In this document: piece by piece, positions 24,377 through 33,489 of the stretch
Position numbering within the stretch: the stretch's first letter is position 1
Layout of the letters: each line of letters opens with the position of its first letter
NCBI GenBank assembly: GCA_022446815.1
Contig: JAKVCD010000005.1
Location: forward strand, 93,357 to 157,356
DNA: 64,000 nucleotides
Source of the DNA: Planctomycetota bacterium
GTDB lineage: Bacteria; Planctomycetota; UBA1135; GCA-002686595
Reading direction: 5' to 3'
Notes under the pieces: model-generated
Database searches by the model: none
Seen by the model: the letters and a program-made list of their open reading frames with translations, nothing else
Told to the model about the DNA's origin: nothing
Position numbers and translations under genes: made by a program

Positions 24377-24945
24377 TGAGGAAGCTAACAGCTAGCTTTA
24401 CGGTCCTTCTGCTAGCCTCATGTGGTGAAGATCTCTCCAAGGTTGATGGGCCTCCGCCGGAGGGAGCTTCGCTCCGAGGGAACAGCGTGGTCGCGTCCAT
24501 CGAGCCGAAGGAGCCCGAGCCGGAGCCGGAGCCCTTCGATGAAGAGGGCTATGAAACCATCAACTTCGATCTCCTTGGCGAGTTCGAATACCCGGTCTAT
24601 GTGAAGATCAAAGAGGGAGAGGAGCTTCCGGAGATCCCGGAAGAGGTCCGGACCCAAAACGGTAAGAAGATCAAGATCACGGGCTTCATGAATCCTGTGC
24701 GCTTTGATCGAGAGGGTGTCAGCGAGTTCTTGCTCGTGAAAGACATCCTCGGCTGCTGCTTTGGCGCGACCCCGAAGATGAACCACTGGATCCGTGTTCG
24801 GATGAAGGAGGGGGAGCGCGCCAAGTTCTATGCCTACGACCAGTTGACGGTCCTCGGGGAGTTCGAGGTTTCTGAGGAGGTCGAAGACGGCTACGTCATG
24901 AGCATTTACCGCATGACGGTCGATCACCTCACGAGGGAGGAGTAG
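24376..24945 (+). CDS. DUF3299 lipoprotein
   Basis: This 189-residue protein has a lipoprotein signal peptide whose lipobox is LASC (cysteine 16). A Pro/Glu-rich linker (PEPEPEPEP) is followed by the DUF3299 domain: ITGFMNPVRFDREGVSEFLLV (in parts), the GCCFG motif, MNHWIRVRM and VSIYRM-like end. The conserved cysteine pair in GCCFG and neighbouring His could bind metal. The function of the family is unproven. It overlaps the permease stop (TGATG) and is followed after 4 bp by a paralogue. Confidence 0.85.
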   Translation: MRKLTASFTVLLLASCGEDLSKVDGPPPEGASLRGNSVVASIEPKEPEPEPEPFDEEGYETINFDLLGEFEYPVYVKIKEGEELPEIPEEVRTQNGKKIKITGFMNPVRFDREGVSEFLLVKDILGCCFGATPKMNHWIRVRMKEGERAKFYAYDQLTVLGEFEVSEEVEDGYVMSIYRMTVDHLTREE

Positions 24946-24949
24946 GGCC

Positions 24950-25597
24950 TTGCGCCTCGCCTTCACAGCTGTCGCTCTCGTCGGCGTGGGTCTGGCCGCC
25001 CGCTTCAGCCTCGCATCCGAGGACATCGGCGCGCCTCTCGTTCCTTTGGATGAGCTCGAGGGGAATGCACTCCGGCGGGAGCCGAGCGAGCTCACTCTTT
25101 TGGAGGGAGAGAGCTCTGGGGAGCTCGTCCCTGAAGAGGCTGAGGCAGCCTCCGGTGTCGTACTCGAGGGTGGCTACTTACCTGACGAGATCGAGGAGCA
25201 GTACGAATGGCTAGAATTCAGCTTCCTAACGAGCTTTGAATATCCGGACCTCGTCGAGCTTGATGCAGAGGAGGCCCCTCCGGAGCTGCCTGCGGACGTG
25301 GCAGAGCTCGATGGCTTGATGATCGCGATTGAGGGCTTCATGAACCCTCTCGCCTTTGACCGTGAGGGTGTGAGCCAGTTCGCCCTCGTTAACGACCCCT
25401 TGAACTGCTGCTTCGGTAATACGCCGAACATGAACCACTGGATCGACGTCACCCTGCCGGAGGGCGAGCGCACAGCCTTCTACTCCCTGGATCCGGTCGC
25501 TGTATATGGCCGACTGGAGGTCGGAGAGGCCTATGAGGACGGCTTCGTCGTCAGCCTCTTCAGGATGCGCGCGGATCACGTGATAGGGGACTTCTAG
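24950..25597 (+). CDS. Second DUF3299 secreted protein
   Basis: This 215-residue protein has a TTG start with AGGGAGGAG upstream. A signal peptide (RLAFTAVALVGVGLAARFSLA) replaces the lipobox of its neighbour. After an acidic linker (about 30-85) comes the same domain: IEGFMNPLAFDREGVSQFALV (in parts), NCCFG, MNHWIDV and VSLFRM. It is clearly a tandem duplicate of the gene before it, diverged mainly in the N-terminal half. One lipid-anchored and one probably free periplasmic copy suggest a division of labour next to the ABC permease. Confidence 0.85.
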   Translation: MRLAFTAVALVGVGLAARFSLASEDIGAPLVPLDELEGNALRREPSELTLLEGESSGELVPEEAEAASGVVLEGGYLPDEIEEQYEWLEFSFLTSFEYPDLVELDAEEAPPELPADVAELDGLMIAIEGFMNPLAFDREGVSQFALVNDPLNCCFGNTPNMNHWIDVTLPEGERTAFYSLDPVAVYGRLEVGEAYEDGFVVSLFRMRADHVIGDF

Positions 25598-25621
25598 GCC
25601 TGCTGAGCGGCTCTCGTTGAT

Positions 25622-25641
25622 TCAGGGCAAAAACGCCCCTG
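25622..25641 (+). terminator. Stem-loop after the ABC/DUF3299 operon
   Basis: TCAGGGC and GCCCcTGA pair around an A-rich loop 25 bases after the stop codon of the second DUF3299 gene. There is no clear T-tract. It separates this operon from the pseudopilin operon, which begins at 25797. Confidence 0.4.
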
Positions 25642-25796
25642 ACTCATCCCGGATTGGACTCTAGGATGGTCCCTCGGCTACCTGCCAGAAGGCGTCAGCA
25701 AGGCGCTTTGGCGGGGTTACTCTGTCCCACCCTAGGGGTAGGCCAAGCGGCCGACTCCTCCGCCCCACTCCAGCCCCCTCCGTACTCAGATCACCC

Positions 25797-27665
25797 ATGA
25801 GCTCTCGCTTCTCCCTGCGCATCACCTCGGGTGTTCACGATGGTGAGCAGCACGAGCTAGAGGGACCGCGGGTGACCGTCGGCCGCAAGCCAGGAAACAG
25901 TCTCTGTCTTGAGGAGAGCTCGGTCTCTGGGACCCACGCAGAGCTCTTGATCGAGGGCGGGACCGTGACCCTCCGAGACCGCAACAGCACCAACGGCACA
26001 AAGGTGGGCGGGTCAGCGATTGATGAGCGCGTCTTGGCGCACGGCGACCAGGTCACCTTCGGCTCCGTGCAGGCACTCTTTGAGGACGCAGAGGTCGGCG
26101 GAGCAGCGAGCGAGGCTGAGGCTGATGCTGTCGGCTCTTTGAGCGCCGCTGCGCTGGCGGACAGCGGCAAGCGCTCGCGCTCGGGCTTCCTCATCGTCGT
26201 CGCGGGCATCCTCCTCCTCGGCGCCGGCGTCTGGGTCGGGCTCGGGATGCTGGATGGTGAGGGTGGCGGCAGCGCGCTCCCTGTCGCAACGGTCGAGGGC
26301 GACCTCCTAGATGGCAGCGGAGCCTTTGAGGGAGAGAGCAGCGCTTGGACCAACGACGGAGCTGCCTCTGTGGAGTTCTTTAACTCCAGGCAGGCCGCCG
26401 CGACGGGACTGAATGGGATGAACGCAGAGCTGATCTCTGGTGAGCAGGCATGCCTCTTGAGTCCTAACGTCAGCACTCGTGGAGGTACGAAGATGGTCGC
26501 GCGGGTGAGCGCTGACGCTGACATGGCGGTCGGCGCGCGGCTGGGTGTTCGCTTCTCCAGAGGTGACGGGGATCAGGGGACGGTGGCTTGGAGCGCAGTC
26601 ATGGACGGCAGCGGAGAGGTCATGGTCGAGGCTGTGACTCCCGCTGGTTACGACAGCGCGCAGGTCATCATCGAAGCGCGAGCCTCAGGTGATGGCGCTG
26701 TGAGCGTCGATGACGCCAGCCTCACGAGCGCGGGGACAGGCCAAGGCGCACAGGAGCTCGGCGGCTACGCCTTCCACCTGCTTGGTGAGCCTGCCCAGAG
26801 CGTCTGCCTCACGAAGATCAGCGCGCTCTCCTTAGGAGGCCTTGAGGTAGAGGGCGCCACCCTCACCGGCGCGCTCATAGAGAAGGGTATGGACCTCAGC
26901 GCGAGCCAGGCTGGCGCGCTCAGCTTGAGCGTCGATGCCGCCCTCGTTTCGAAGGGAGTCGCTAGCATCGGCGAGAGCGGGCACCAAGTACACGGCGCGG
27001 AGTTTGAGCGCGAGGGAGTGACCAGCGTTCTCCTCGGCGAGGGCAACGACCTCGTCGCCATCCACTGGGAGAGCCCGGCTCAGGTGCGCGCTCGCAGAGA
27101 GGGGGAGGGGATGGGCTTAGAGGTCTCTCTCATAGACACCTCCTTCAGGCTCCAAGTCGACTTCAAGGAGGAGCGCGTCCACGCAGGCGACCTCGCCTAC
27201 GCAGCGCGGGGTGCAGAGCGAGAGGGACAGCTCGGTGACTGCCTCGGCTCGTGGGCCGAGCTCCTCGAGCGCTACCCCTACCAAGAGGCGCTCGTAGTGG
27301 AGGCCGAGGGTGCGCGCGGCCGGCTGGTCCAAGCGGGCATGCTGGAGCTGCAAGAGGTGCGCGCGGAGCTCGAGAGAGCCTCCTTCTTCCGCCTCGTGGA
27401 GCTCTATCGCGCCTGCAGGTCGCAGGCCGCTGCGGTTGGCGAACGGTACGCGGGGAGCGAAGTACAAGAAGAGGCTGACGCCTTGGTTGAGGCCGTCGAA
27501 GCAGAACTGACCCTCCTCGAGGTCGACCTCGATGCTGGCGAGGTCTCTCGCCTCCAAGCGATCCACGCCGTGCTCAAAGCGAGCGATTCACCGAAGCTCG
27601 CCGGCGAGGTCGCGAGCTATCTTGAGAGCGAGTTCAGCGCGCCCGCTGATGGGGGAGGCGAGTAG
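25797..27665 (+). CDS. FHA-domain membrane protein heading the pseudopilin operon
   Basis: This 622-residue protein starts with a forkhead-associated domain (about 5-100) with TVGRKPGN, SSVSGTHAEL and RDRNSTNGT, the residues that contact phosphothreonine. A linker leads to one membrane helix (about 124-146, GFLIVVAGILLLGAGVWVGLG). The remaining 470 residues are outside, first beta-rich (LamG-like or jelly-roll patterns) and then helical with a TPR-like stretch. The layout lets a cytoplasmic phosphorylation signal reach an external domain. FHA proteins also regulate type VI and type III secretion, so control of the downstream machine is a reasonable inference. Its stop is directly followed by the PilM-like ATG. 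Confidence 0.8.
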   Translation: MSSRFSLRITSGVHDGEQHELEGPRVTVGRKPGNSLCLEESSVSGTHAELLIEGGTVTLRDRNSTNGTKVGGSAIDERVLAHGDQVTFGSVQALFEDAEVGGAASEAEADAVGSLSAAALADSGKRSRSGFLIVVAGILLLGAGVWVGLGMLDGEGGGSALPVATVEGDLLDGSGAFEGESSAWTNDGAASVEFFNSRQAAATGLNGMNAELISGEQACLLSPNVSTRGGTKMVARVSADADMAVGARLGVRFSRGDGDQGTVAWSAVMDGSGEVMVEAVTPAGYDSAQVIIEARASGDGAVSVDDASLTSAGTGQGAQELGGYAFHLLGEPAQSVCLTKISALSLGGLEVEGATLTGALIEKGMDLSASQAGALSLSVDAALVSKGVASIGESGHQVHGAEFEREGVTSVLLGEGNDLVAIHWESPAQVRARREGEGMGLEVSLIDTSFRLQVDFKEERVHAGDLAYAARGAEREGQLGDCLGSWAELLERYPYQEALVVEAEGARGRLVQAGMLELQEVRAELERASFFRLVELYRACRSQAAAVGERYAGSEVQEEADALVEAVEAELTLLEVDLDAGEVSRLQAIHAVLKASDSPKLAGEVASYLESEFSAPADGGGE

Positions 27666-29312
27666 ATGGCACGTCAGGTCACAGGGGTCGATGTCGGGAC
27701 GCGCTCCGCGCGCTTCTTGAAGGGCTACTACAAGGGCAACACCTTTCACGCTACGGGCTTCAGCGTCTCCGACGACCCCGGAGGCTCCATCGACTCCACC
27801 TGGGAGTCGGCAGAGCCTGAGTTCAAGCCGACCGCTGCGCGCGTGGGGATCACAGGCCGGGAGATGAACTTGCGCTACACGCGCGTCCCTCGCGTCCCTG
27901 ATTGGCAGCTGCGGCGCCTGATGCGCTTCGAGGTCGAGGAGGTGGGTGGCTCCTCCGGAGCGGCGGTAGCGAGCGACTTCAACCTCTTGCCGGACCTGCC
28001 TGAGGTCGAGGGGGAAGACGTCGTCCTCCTCGCGATGGCTCGTGAGGACCTCCTCGAGACACACGCAGACAACTTGGCTGATGTGGGCGGGACCCTCGAC
28101 AGCTTCGCCCCCGCGAGCCTAGGCCTCTACAACGCCTGGCTCCGCTACGGAGTCATCGAAGACGACACGGTCCTCCTCGCGAACATCGGCCACGAGAACA
28201 TCGACGTCGTGATCTGCCGCGGACCGGATCTCGTCTTTGCTCGCAACCTCTCGGGCGGCTCAGAGCTCTTTGACTCTGTCCTAGCCGCGCAGTTTGGTGT
28301 CAGCCCCCGCAAGGCTGAGGACTTGAAGAAGCGCCTCGTTGACCTCACACCGGGCGCTCAGTTCGCCGACTCAAACCACGAGAAGGCCAGCCGCGCCGCG
28401 CTCGCGCCGGCGGGCCAGCTGCTCTCGCTCTTGCAGTCCACGGTCCTCTTCTCGAAGGGTCAGCTCAAGATCCCGAATCTCAAGGTCGACCGCGTCCTGC
28501 TCTGCGGCGGTGGCGCAGCGCTGGAGGGACTCTGCCCGTACCTCGGACAGGGCATGGGCGTGCCGGTCGAGCTCTTTGACCCCTTCCGGGTCGTTGAGAC
28601 AGAGGGGCTCTCGCCTGAAGAGTCGGACCTGCTCGAGGAGTATCAACTCGAGTCCGTCGTCGCATTAGGCCTCGCTACTATGGCCTCGGACCCCGAGGGC
28701 TATTCGATCGAGATCCTCCCGGAGTCCGTCAAGAAGCGCCGTGACCTGATGAACGGGACGGCCTTCCTCGCTGCGGCGGTCGTCTTCGCTCTCGCCTACC
28801 TCGGCTGGAGCGCGATGAGCTTGTCTAGCAGCCTCGGCGAGCTCGAAGGAGACGTGCGGGTGGCTTCGAGGAAGCTGCAAGACGCCAAGCGCACAGAGAA
28901 GCAGGCCTTTGATCTGCAGGAGCGGAGCGAGGTCTTGAGCGGCTACGCCGATGAGTTGATGACCACTCTAGGTACGGGAGAGCAGCTCGCCCGCAGCCTC
29001 GAGGCGCTGCACAAGAGCTTGCCCGAGGAGTTCTGGCTGACCAACCTTGAGACGAGGATAGGGGAAGACAAGGACCTCCTCGATGAGAAGGAGGCGCAGC
29101 CCTTCCTGCGCGTCGAAGGACGCGCCCGCGAAGGGACTCGCTCTATGTCTGTCCTGTATGAGCAGTTCCTCGCGCGGCTGCGCGCCGAGCTCCCGATGGC
29201 GCGCATTACAGCCTCACCCAACGTGCGGGGGACGCAGTTCGAGCTGGCGCTGACCTTGTTTGGCGGTCCGCCCCAAGGGGACGCCGCGATCACGATAGGG
29301 GAGGACGCCTGA
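27666..29312 (+). CDS. PilM-PilN fusion (GspL-like platform protein)
   Basis: This is a 548-residue protein. Residues about 1-355 are an actin-like PilM domain, with VDVGTRSAR near the start, LLANIGHENIDVVI in the middle and LLCGGGAALEGL near 275-290. A single membrane helix follows (about 364-386), then a PilN-like coiled coil and ferredoxin-like periplasmic domain (about 387-548). In type IV pili PilM and PilN are separate; the fused form is like GspL of type II secretion. It should form the inner-membrane alignment complex with the PilO-like product. A one-base stop/start overlap (TGATG) couples it to the next gene. Confidence 0.88.
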   Translation: MARQVTGVDVGTRSARFLKGYYKGNTFHATGFSVSDDPGGSIDSTWESAEPEFKPTAARVGITGREMNLRYTRVPRVPDWQLRRLMRFEVEEVGGSSGAAVASDFNLLPDLPEVEGEDVVLLAMAREDLLETHADNLADVGGTLDSFAPASLGLYNAWLRYGVIEDDTVLLANIGHENIDVVICRGPDLVFARNLSGGSELFDSVLAAQFGVSPRKAEDLKKRLVDLTPGAQFADSNHEKASRAALAPAGQLLSLLQSTVLFSKGQLKIPNLKVDRVLLCGGGAALEGLCPYLGQGMGVPVELFDPFRVVETEGLSPEESDLLEEYQLESVVALGLATMASDPEGYSIEILPESVKKRRDLMNGTAFLAAAVVFALAYLGWSAMSLSSSLGELEGDVRVASRKLQDAKRTEKQAFDLQERSEVLSGYADELMTTLGTGEQLARSLEALHKSLPEEFWLTNLETRIGEDKDLLDEKEAQPFLRVEGRAREGTRSMSVLYEQFLARLRAELPMARITASPNVRGTQFELALTLFGGPPQGDAAITIGEDA

Positions 29313-30085
29313 TGGACCTCAACGACTACTGGCAGGAGAACAAGAACTTTGTCCTGTGTGTCGCCGCAGGTTTCCTCGTGTTCTTCATCGGCAACGGCCT
29401 CATCCAGAGCAACATCGGCGCAGACGTCACGGCAGCGCGTGGGCGGATCAACTCCACCCAGCGTGAGCTCGGGAAGATCACCCTTACCAAGGCCGACCTG
29501 AGGGAGGCGGAGCGAGAGAACGAAGAGCTCCGCATGGCTGTCGGAGAGCTCGTGGAGCGCGTGGGCTTTAAAGCCCGCCCCGATTTCACCCTCGACCCCT
29601 CGAGAGGCTCTGCGAGCAACCAATACTTTGCTCAGGTCTCTACCATCCGCGAGGAGCTCTCGCGCGAGGCGGGCCGCCTCGGGGTGGTCATCCCTGACGA
29701 CCTCGGCTTGCCCACCCTCGCGCCGACACGAGAAGACGAGCTCGCGCGCTATCTCGAGGCCTTCGACCTCGTTGAGCGTGTCGTCCGTCTCTCGTTCGAC
29801 GTCGGCGTCCGCAAGGTCGACAAGATCAAGATCAGCCTCGACCCCAAGCTGCGCGGGCCCAAGGGCCTCGAGTCCATCGAGAAGACGCGGGTGAAGGTCA
29901 ACTTCGCTGGGAACTCCGGCGCCTTGGTGCAGCTCCTCGCTGCGTGCCAGGACATCTCCCAGGGGCAAGTGCTCCTCGTGCAAGATTGCGAGCTCACGCC
30001 TGAGCGCGCACGCCCCACGGAGGCGCTCATGGAGATCAACTTCATCGTCGCCCGACCGCGCCTCGAGCTAGAGGAGGACGCCTGA
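29312..30085 (+). CDS. PilO/GspM-like alignment protein
   Basis: This 257-residue protein has one membrane helix (about 12-30, FVLCVAAGFLVFFIGNGLI), a coiled coil (about 40-80, with RGRINSTQRELGKITLTKADLREAERENEELR read in parts) and a C-terminal ferredoxin-like fold. This is the PilO/GspM design, a partner of PilN. Gene order after the PilM-PilN fusion supports the call more than the sequence does. Overlaps both neighbours by TGATG. Confidence 0.75.
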   Translation: MDLNDYWQENKNFVLCVAAGFLVFFIGNGLIQSNIGADVTAARGRINSTQRELGKITLTKADLREAERENEELRMAVGELVERVGFKARPDFTLDPSRGSASNQYFAQVSTIREELSREAGRLGVVIPDDLGLPTLAPTREDELARYLEAFDLVERVVRLSFDVGVRKVDKIKISLDPKLRGPKGLESIEKTRVKVNFAGNSGALVQLLAACQDISQGQVLLVQDCELTPERARPTEALMEINFIVARPRLELEEDA

Positions 30086-32841
30086 TGAACATCCGCCAAG
30101 AGCAAGTCATCTTCCTCGTCGCCGCTCTGATCCTAGGGGTCATGGTCTACGGCGACATCAGCAGTGACACCTCTGGTCAGCGGAGCCGCACCCGCCGCAG
30201 CTCCGGCGCGCAGGGTGTGGATCCGATGAGCTTTCCGGCTCCGGACCTAGCGCTGGTCACAGCCCCTGAGCGAGATCCCAGCGCCTTGAGCCGCTCCCTC
30301 TTCGAGCCTCCGCGGGACACGCGACCGCTCCCGTTGCTTGCGTTCTCGCTGCCGCCCCGTCCTGCGCTGCCTGGACTCACCCCGCCCACTGAGCCCGGCC
30401 CTGCGCCCAAGCTCTACGGCGCGCACCTCCGGCGTCAGCCGAGCGAGGTCGACCCGACGCCTGGGCTCTTCGATGAGACCGGCGCAGCTGAGGGCGCGAT
30501 CGATGAGTTTGAGATCCTCGAGGATCCCTTTGCGGATCCAGAGCCCTTCGAGGAAGCCTCAGGGCTCGGTAGCTCTGGCGGCCTAGGCGCGGACGAAGGG
30601 CTGCCCCTCGACACCGACCTCTTCACAGCCGACGAGATCGCCGAGCGGATCGCGAGCTATCAAAAGCTCTATGACTGGATTCGTCTCGAGAGCCTCCGCT
30701 TCGGCCACATTCAGAACAAGGACCGCTTCTCCCTCGCCTCTCGCCCGAACGAGCCTATCGAGTTCATGGAGCTCGACATGGCGACGGGTAAGCCGCGCTA
30801 TCCGGGGCAGGGCGCGATCTCCTTCGAGCGCGATCGCGTCGAGGAGTTCTCCTTCGCGCAGACGGTCCCGAACGAGATCGAACAGAAGCGCTTGCAGTTC
30901 ACTGGTGAGCTGCGCACTGGCCAGTATGTGGACCTCCTCGCCTTCGCGGACTGGTGTGTCTCGCAGCGGCTCGAGACTCCTCGCGCTCTCGAGGTCGCCG
31001 AGGAGATGTACACCGCGGCGATCTCGATCTCTGGCGGTGAGCCGGAGCCCCGACTCGGCCTCGCTCGTTGCTATGAGGCAGGCTTCCGCTTCGAGGAGGC
31101 CTTCGCTGTCTACACAGAGCTCCTCGAGGGTGGCCTTGACACTCACCCTGCAGTGCTCGCTCGCCTCGGGGGCCTAGAGCGTCGCTTCCGTATGTACGAG
31201 CGTGCACGCGTTCACCTCACTGAGGCAGAGCGCTTCGGCCGTACGAGCTGGGAGGCTCAGTGGGGCTTAGGGAGCTTCCTCCTCGAACAGGGCGAAGAGG
31301 AGACGGCGAACGCTCACCTCGAGCTTGCCGCGCGCTTCGAGCCCTCAGCTCCTGATCTCAAGCAGACCCGGGCTGCTATCCGCTTTGACTACGGCCGGGG
31401 CCTGATCGCCGCCGGTCGCATCCGCGAGGCGCAGAACTGGTTCTCTAAGTCTGTGCAGGCTGACCCTGAGTTCGCCGCAGGCGACGCGGGCGTCTTGGCC
31501 TGTTCGCTGCTCCTCGGCGAGGTCGACGCGCTAGAGGTCGGTCGAACGAGCACCTTTGAGGGGCTGCTCAACTCCGGACTCGCCGCCGCGATGGACGGCG
31601 ACTGGACCTCTGCGAAGGAGCAGTTCACCCTCGCCGCCTCAGCTGACCCGCTGCGGGCCGGAGAGGCCTGGCGCGCGCTGTCGTGGGTCGCGGGCCGCAC
31701 CGGCTATCCGGAGGAGGCGCTGAGCTTCATAGAGCTCGCCTACGAGAACGATCCGACGGACGTGTGGACGCTTTACCATCGCGGGCGAGTGCTCGCGGAG
31801 CGAGATGATCTCGAGGGCGCACAGGACTCTCTGCAGGCTGCCCTGGACCAAGAGCTCATGCTGCCCGACGCCCTCGCGCTCCTCGGTGACCTCGCGTTCC
31901 GGCAGGAGAACCACGAGGCGGCCGAGCGCTACCTCGAGCGGGCGGTGATGCTCGACGATGAGGTCGCCGCCTTCCATGAGCTGCGCGGTATGAACCTCCT
32001 CAGGCTCGGTCGAATCATGGATGCGCGCGACTCCCTTGAGCGCGCGCTCGAGCTGGACCGCTCACGAACTGCGGCACGCAGCTCGCTCGCATGGACCTTC
32101 TACGCCAACGGTAACTCCCAAGAGGCGATCACCCGCCTCCGCGAGTTGGATGATCAGCTCCGCGATCGCACCGAAGAGGACCCTGAGCGCCTCTACGCGC
32201 AAGGCCAGATTGACCGCATTGTCGCGCACGAGGAGAAGGTCGCTTGGACGGACCGCTTCGAGCGCCGTGAGCTCCGCAACGGGTGGATCACGGATGAGAA
32301 CGCCGGCCCGCTGGTGAGAATGGCTGACGGCGGCGTCGTGATCGATGGCTCCTTCACGAAGCGCGGCCGAGCGAGGGTCTTCCGCGAGGAGCTCGCGGGG
32401 AACTTCGTGTCCTTCGAGAGCACCGTCACGATCGAGCCCGGCGCCCTCTGCCGCGTCGGCGTCTTCGTTAGCCGCGAGCGCTCGCGCCGCGGCTCTTTAG
32501 ACGTCCAGAACGAGGTCGCGGTGGCGCGCCATCACGACGGCAGCCTGCAGACGCGGGTCCTGAAACGCTCGGAGGGTGAGCAAGAGTGGACCGATGTCTC
32601 CGTGATCAACTGGGAGACGGGGCAGCCCACCATCCTGCGCATCGAGCGCCTCGGGGAGAGTACGAAGACGACCTTCCGCCTTTTAGTAGACGGTGTGCCT
32701 GTTGCAGATGGCCTACGGGTGCCTGGGATCGGCGCGACGACTGAGCAGCTGCGCTTTGGCGTCTTCGTCGAGGGCGAGCCTGGCCGCTCCGCGAGCGTGC
32801 GTGTCGACGACGTCGAGTTCATCTATAAGGATCGCGGCTGA
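30085..32841 (+). CDS. TPR protein with N-terminal anchor and C-terminal LamG-like domain
   Basis: This 918-residue protein has one N-terminal membrane helix (about 7-23). A proline-rich linker (about 30-130) is followed by a long TPR array (about 270-710; for example LERAVMLDDEVAAFHELRGMNLLRLGRIMDARDSLERALELD in parts). A C-terminal beta-sandwich (about 725-918) has FVSFESTVTIEPGALCRVGVFVSR and SVRVDDVEFIYKD-like strands, as in LamG or DUF1080 domains. The anchor plus proline-rich linker recalls GspC/PilP, which connects the inner-membrane platform to the secretin; the TPR part recalls PilF/PilW secretin pilots. Which role it plays is open. It is coupled to GspG by TGATG. Confidence 0.75.
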   Translation: MNIRQEQVIFLVAALILGVMVYGDISSDTSGQRSRTRRSSGAQGVDPMSFPAPDLALVTAPERDPSALSRSLFEPPRDTRPLPLLAFSLPPRPALPGLTPPTEPGPAPKLYGAHLRRQPSEVDPTPGLFDETGAAEGAIDEFEILEDPFADPEPFEEASGLGSSGGLGADEGLPLDTDLFTADEIAERIASYQKLYDWIRLESLRFGHIQNKDRFSLASRPNEPIEFMELDMATGKPRYPGQGAISFERDRVEEFSFAQTVPNEIEQKRLQFTGELRTGQYVDLLAFADWCVSQRLETPRALEVAEEMYTAAISISGGEPEPRLGLARCYEAGFRFEEAFAVYTELLEGGLDTHPAVLARLGGLERRFRMYERARVHLTEAERFGRTSWEAQWGLGSFLLEQGEEETANAHLELAARFEPSAPDLKQTRAAIRFDYGRGLIAAGRIREAQNWFSKSVQADPEFAAGDAGVLACSLLLGEVDALEVGRTSTFEGLLNSGLAAAMDGDWTSAKEQFTLAASADPLRAGEAWRALSWVAGRTGYPEEALSFIELAYENDPTDVWTLYHRGRVLAERDDLEGAQDSLQAALDQELMLPDALALLGDLAFRQENHEAAERYLERAVMLDDEVAAFHELRGMNLLRLGRIMDARDSLERALELDRSRTAARSSLAWTFYANGNSQEAITRLRELDDQLRDRTEEDPERLYAQGQIDRIVAHEEKVAWTDRFERRELRNGWITDENAGPLVRMADGGVVIDGSFTKRGRARVFREELAGNFVSFESTVTIEPGALCRVGVFVSRERSRRGSLDVQNEVAVARHHDGSLQTRVLKRSEGEQEWTDVSVINWETGQPTILRIERLGESTKTTFRLLVDGVPVADGLRVPGIGATTEQLRFGVFVEGEPGRSASVRVDDVEFIYKDRG

Positions 32842-33482
32842 TGAGACGCACCCTGCACGCCTCGCAAAAGAGCGGCTTCACGCTCATCGAGCTCCTCGCT
32901 GTGATCGTGATCCTTGGGATCTTGCTCGCCTTCCTCCTCCCGCGCCTCGGCCAGCAAGAGGACATCATCAAGGCGGGCCTCACAGAGAAGCGCCTGCATG
33001 AGATCGCTGTGGCGATCTCCTCCTATGAGCAAGACTACGGCGACTGGCCAGCGAGCTCTTGGCAAGGGGAGTGGGGTCCTGTGCCTGACACGACCAACCT
33101 CGGCGTCGAGTGCCTCGTGATTCAGCTTTGGTCACCTGATGTGGGCGGCGCGATCCTCTCAGAGGACTACCTCGACAACGCTGACGGTGACTCTGCGCGG
33201 AAGAGCCTCACGGTCTTCCCTAACAGGCAGTGCCTTGAGCTCGTCGACATGTGGCAAAACCCCATCGCCTACCTGCACAACCGCGACTACACCCGCGAGG
33301 ACGTCTACACCACCTTTGACCTCGTGACGGGGGAGCTCCTTGAGACCAAGGTGAAGGGCTGGGAGAACCCGCTCACCGGCGCGCCTTACAACCCTCGCAA
33401 GTTCCAGCTCATCTCTGCTGGGATCGACGGTGCGTTTGGGACGGAAGACGACATCACCAACTTCAAGCGCCAAGACAGGTAG
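32841..33482 (+). CDS. gspG: Major pseudopilin GspG-like protein
   Basis: This 213-residue prepilin has the leader MRRTLHASQKSG and then FTLIELLAVIVILG. The prepilin peptidase would cut after G12 and Glu is at position +5 of the mature protein, as needed for assembly. The C-terminal part has GLTEKRLHEIAVAISSYEQDYGDWP, NPLTGAPYNPRKF and the end SAGIDGAFGTEDDITNF, the aspartate-rich calcium loop typical of GspG. It is somewhat longer than the usual 140-150 residues because of an insertion around 75-130. It is the structural subunit of the pseudopilus. Confidence 0.88.
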   Translation: MRRTLHASQKSGFTLIELLAVIVILGILLAFLLPRLGQQEDIIKAGLTEKRLHEIAVAISSYEQDYGDWPASSWQGEWGPVPDTTNLGVECLVIQLWSPDVGGAILSEDYLDNADGDSARKSLTVFPNRQCLELVDMWQNPIAYLHNRDYTREDVYTTFDLVTGELLETKVKGWENPLTGAPYNPRKFQLISAGIDGAFGTEDDITNFKRQDR

Positions 33483-33489
33483 GCCTCTG

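Noticed and set aside
28943..29983. 346-residue minus-strand frame opposite pilM and pilO genes
   Set aside because: Lies opposite two well-supported genes and has no domain pattern; high-GC antisense frame.
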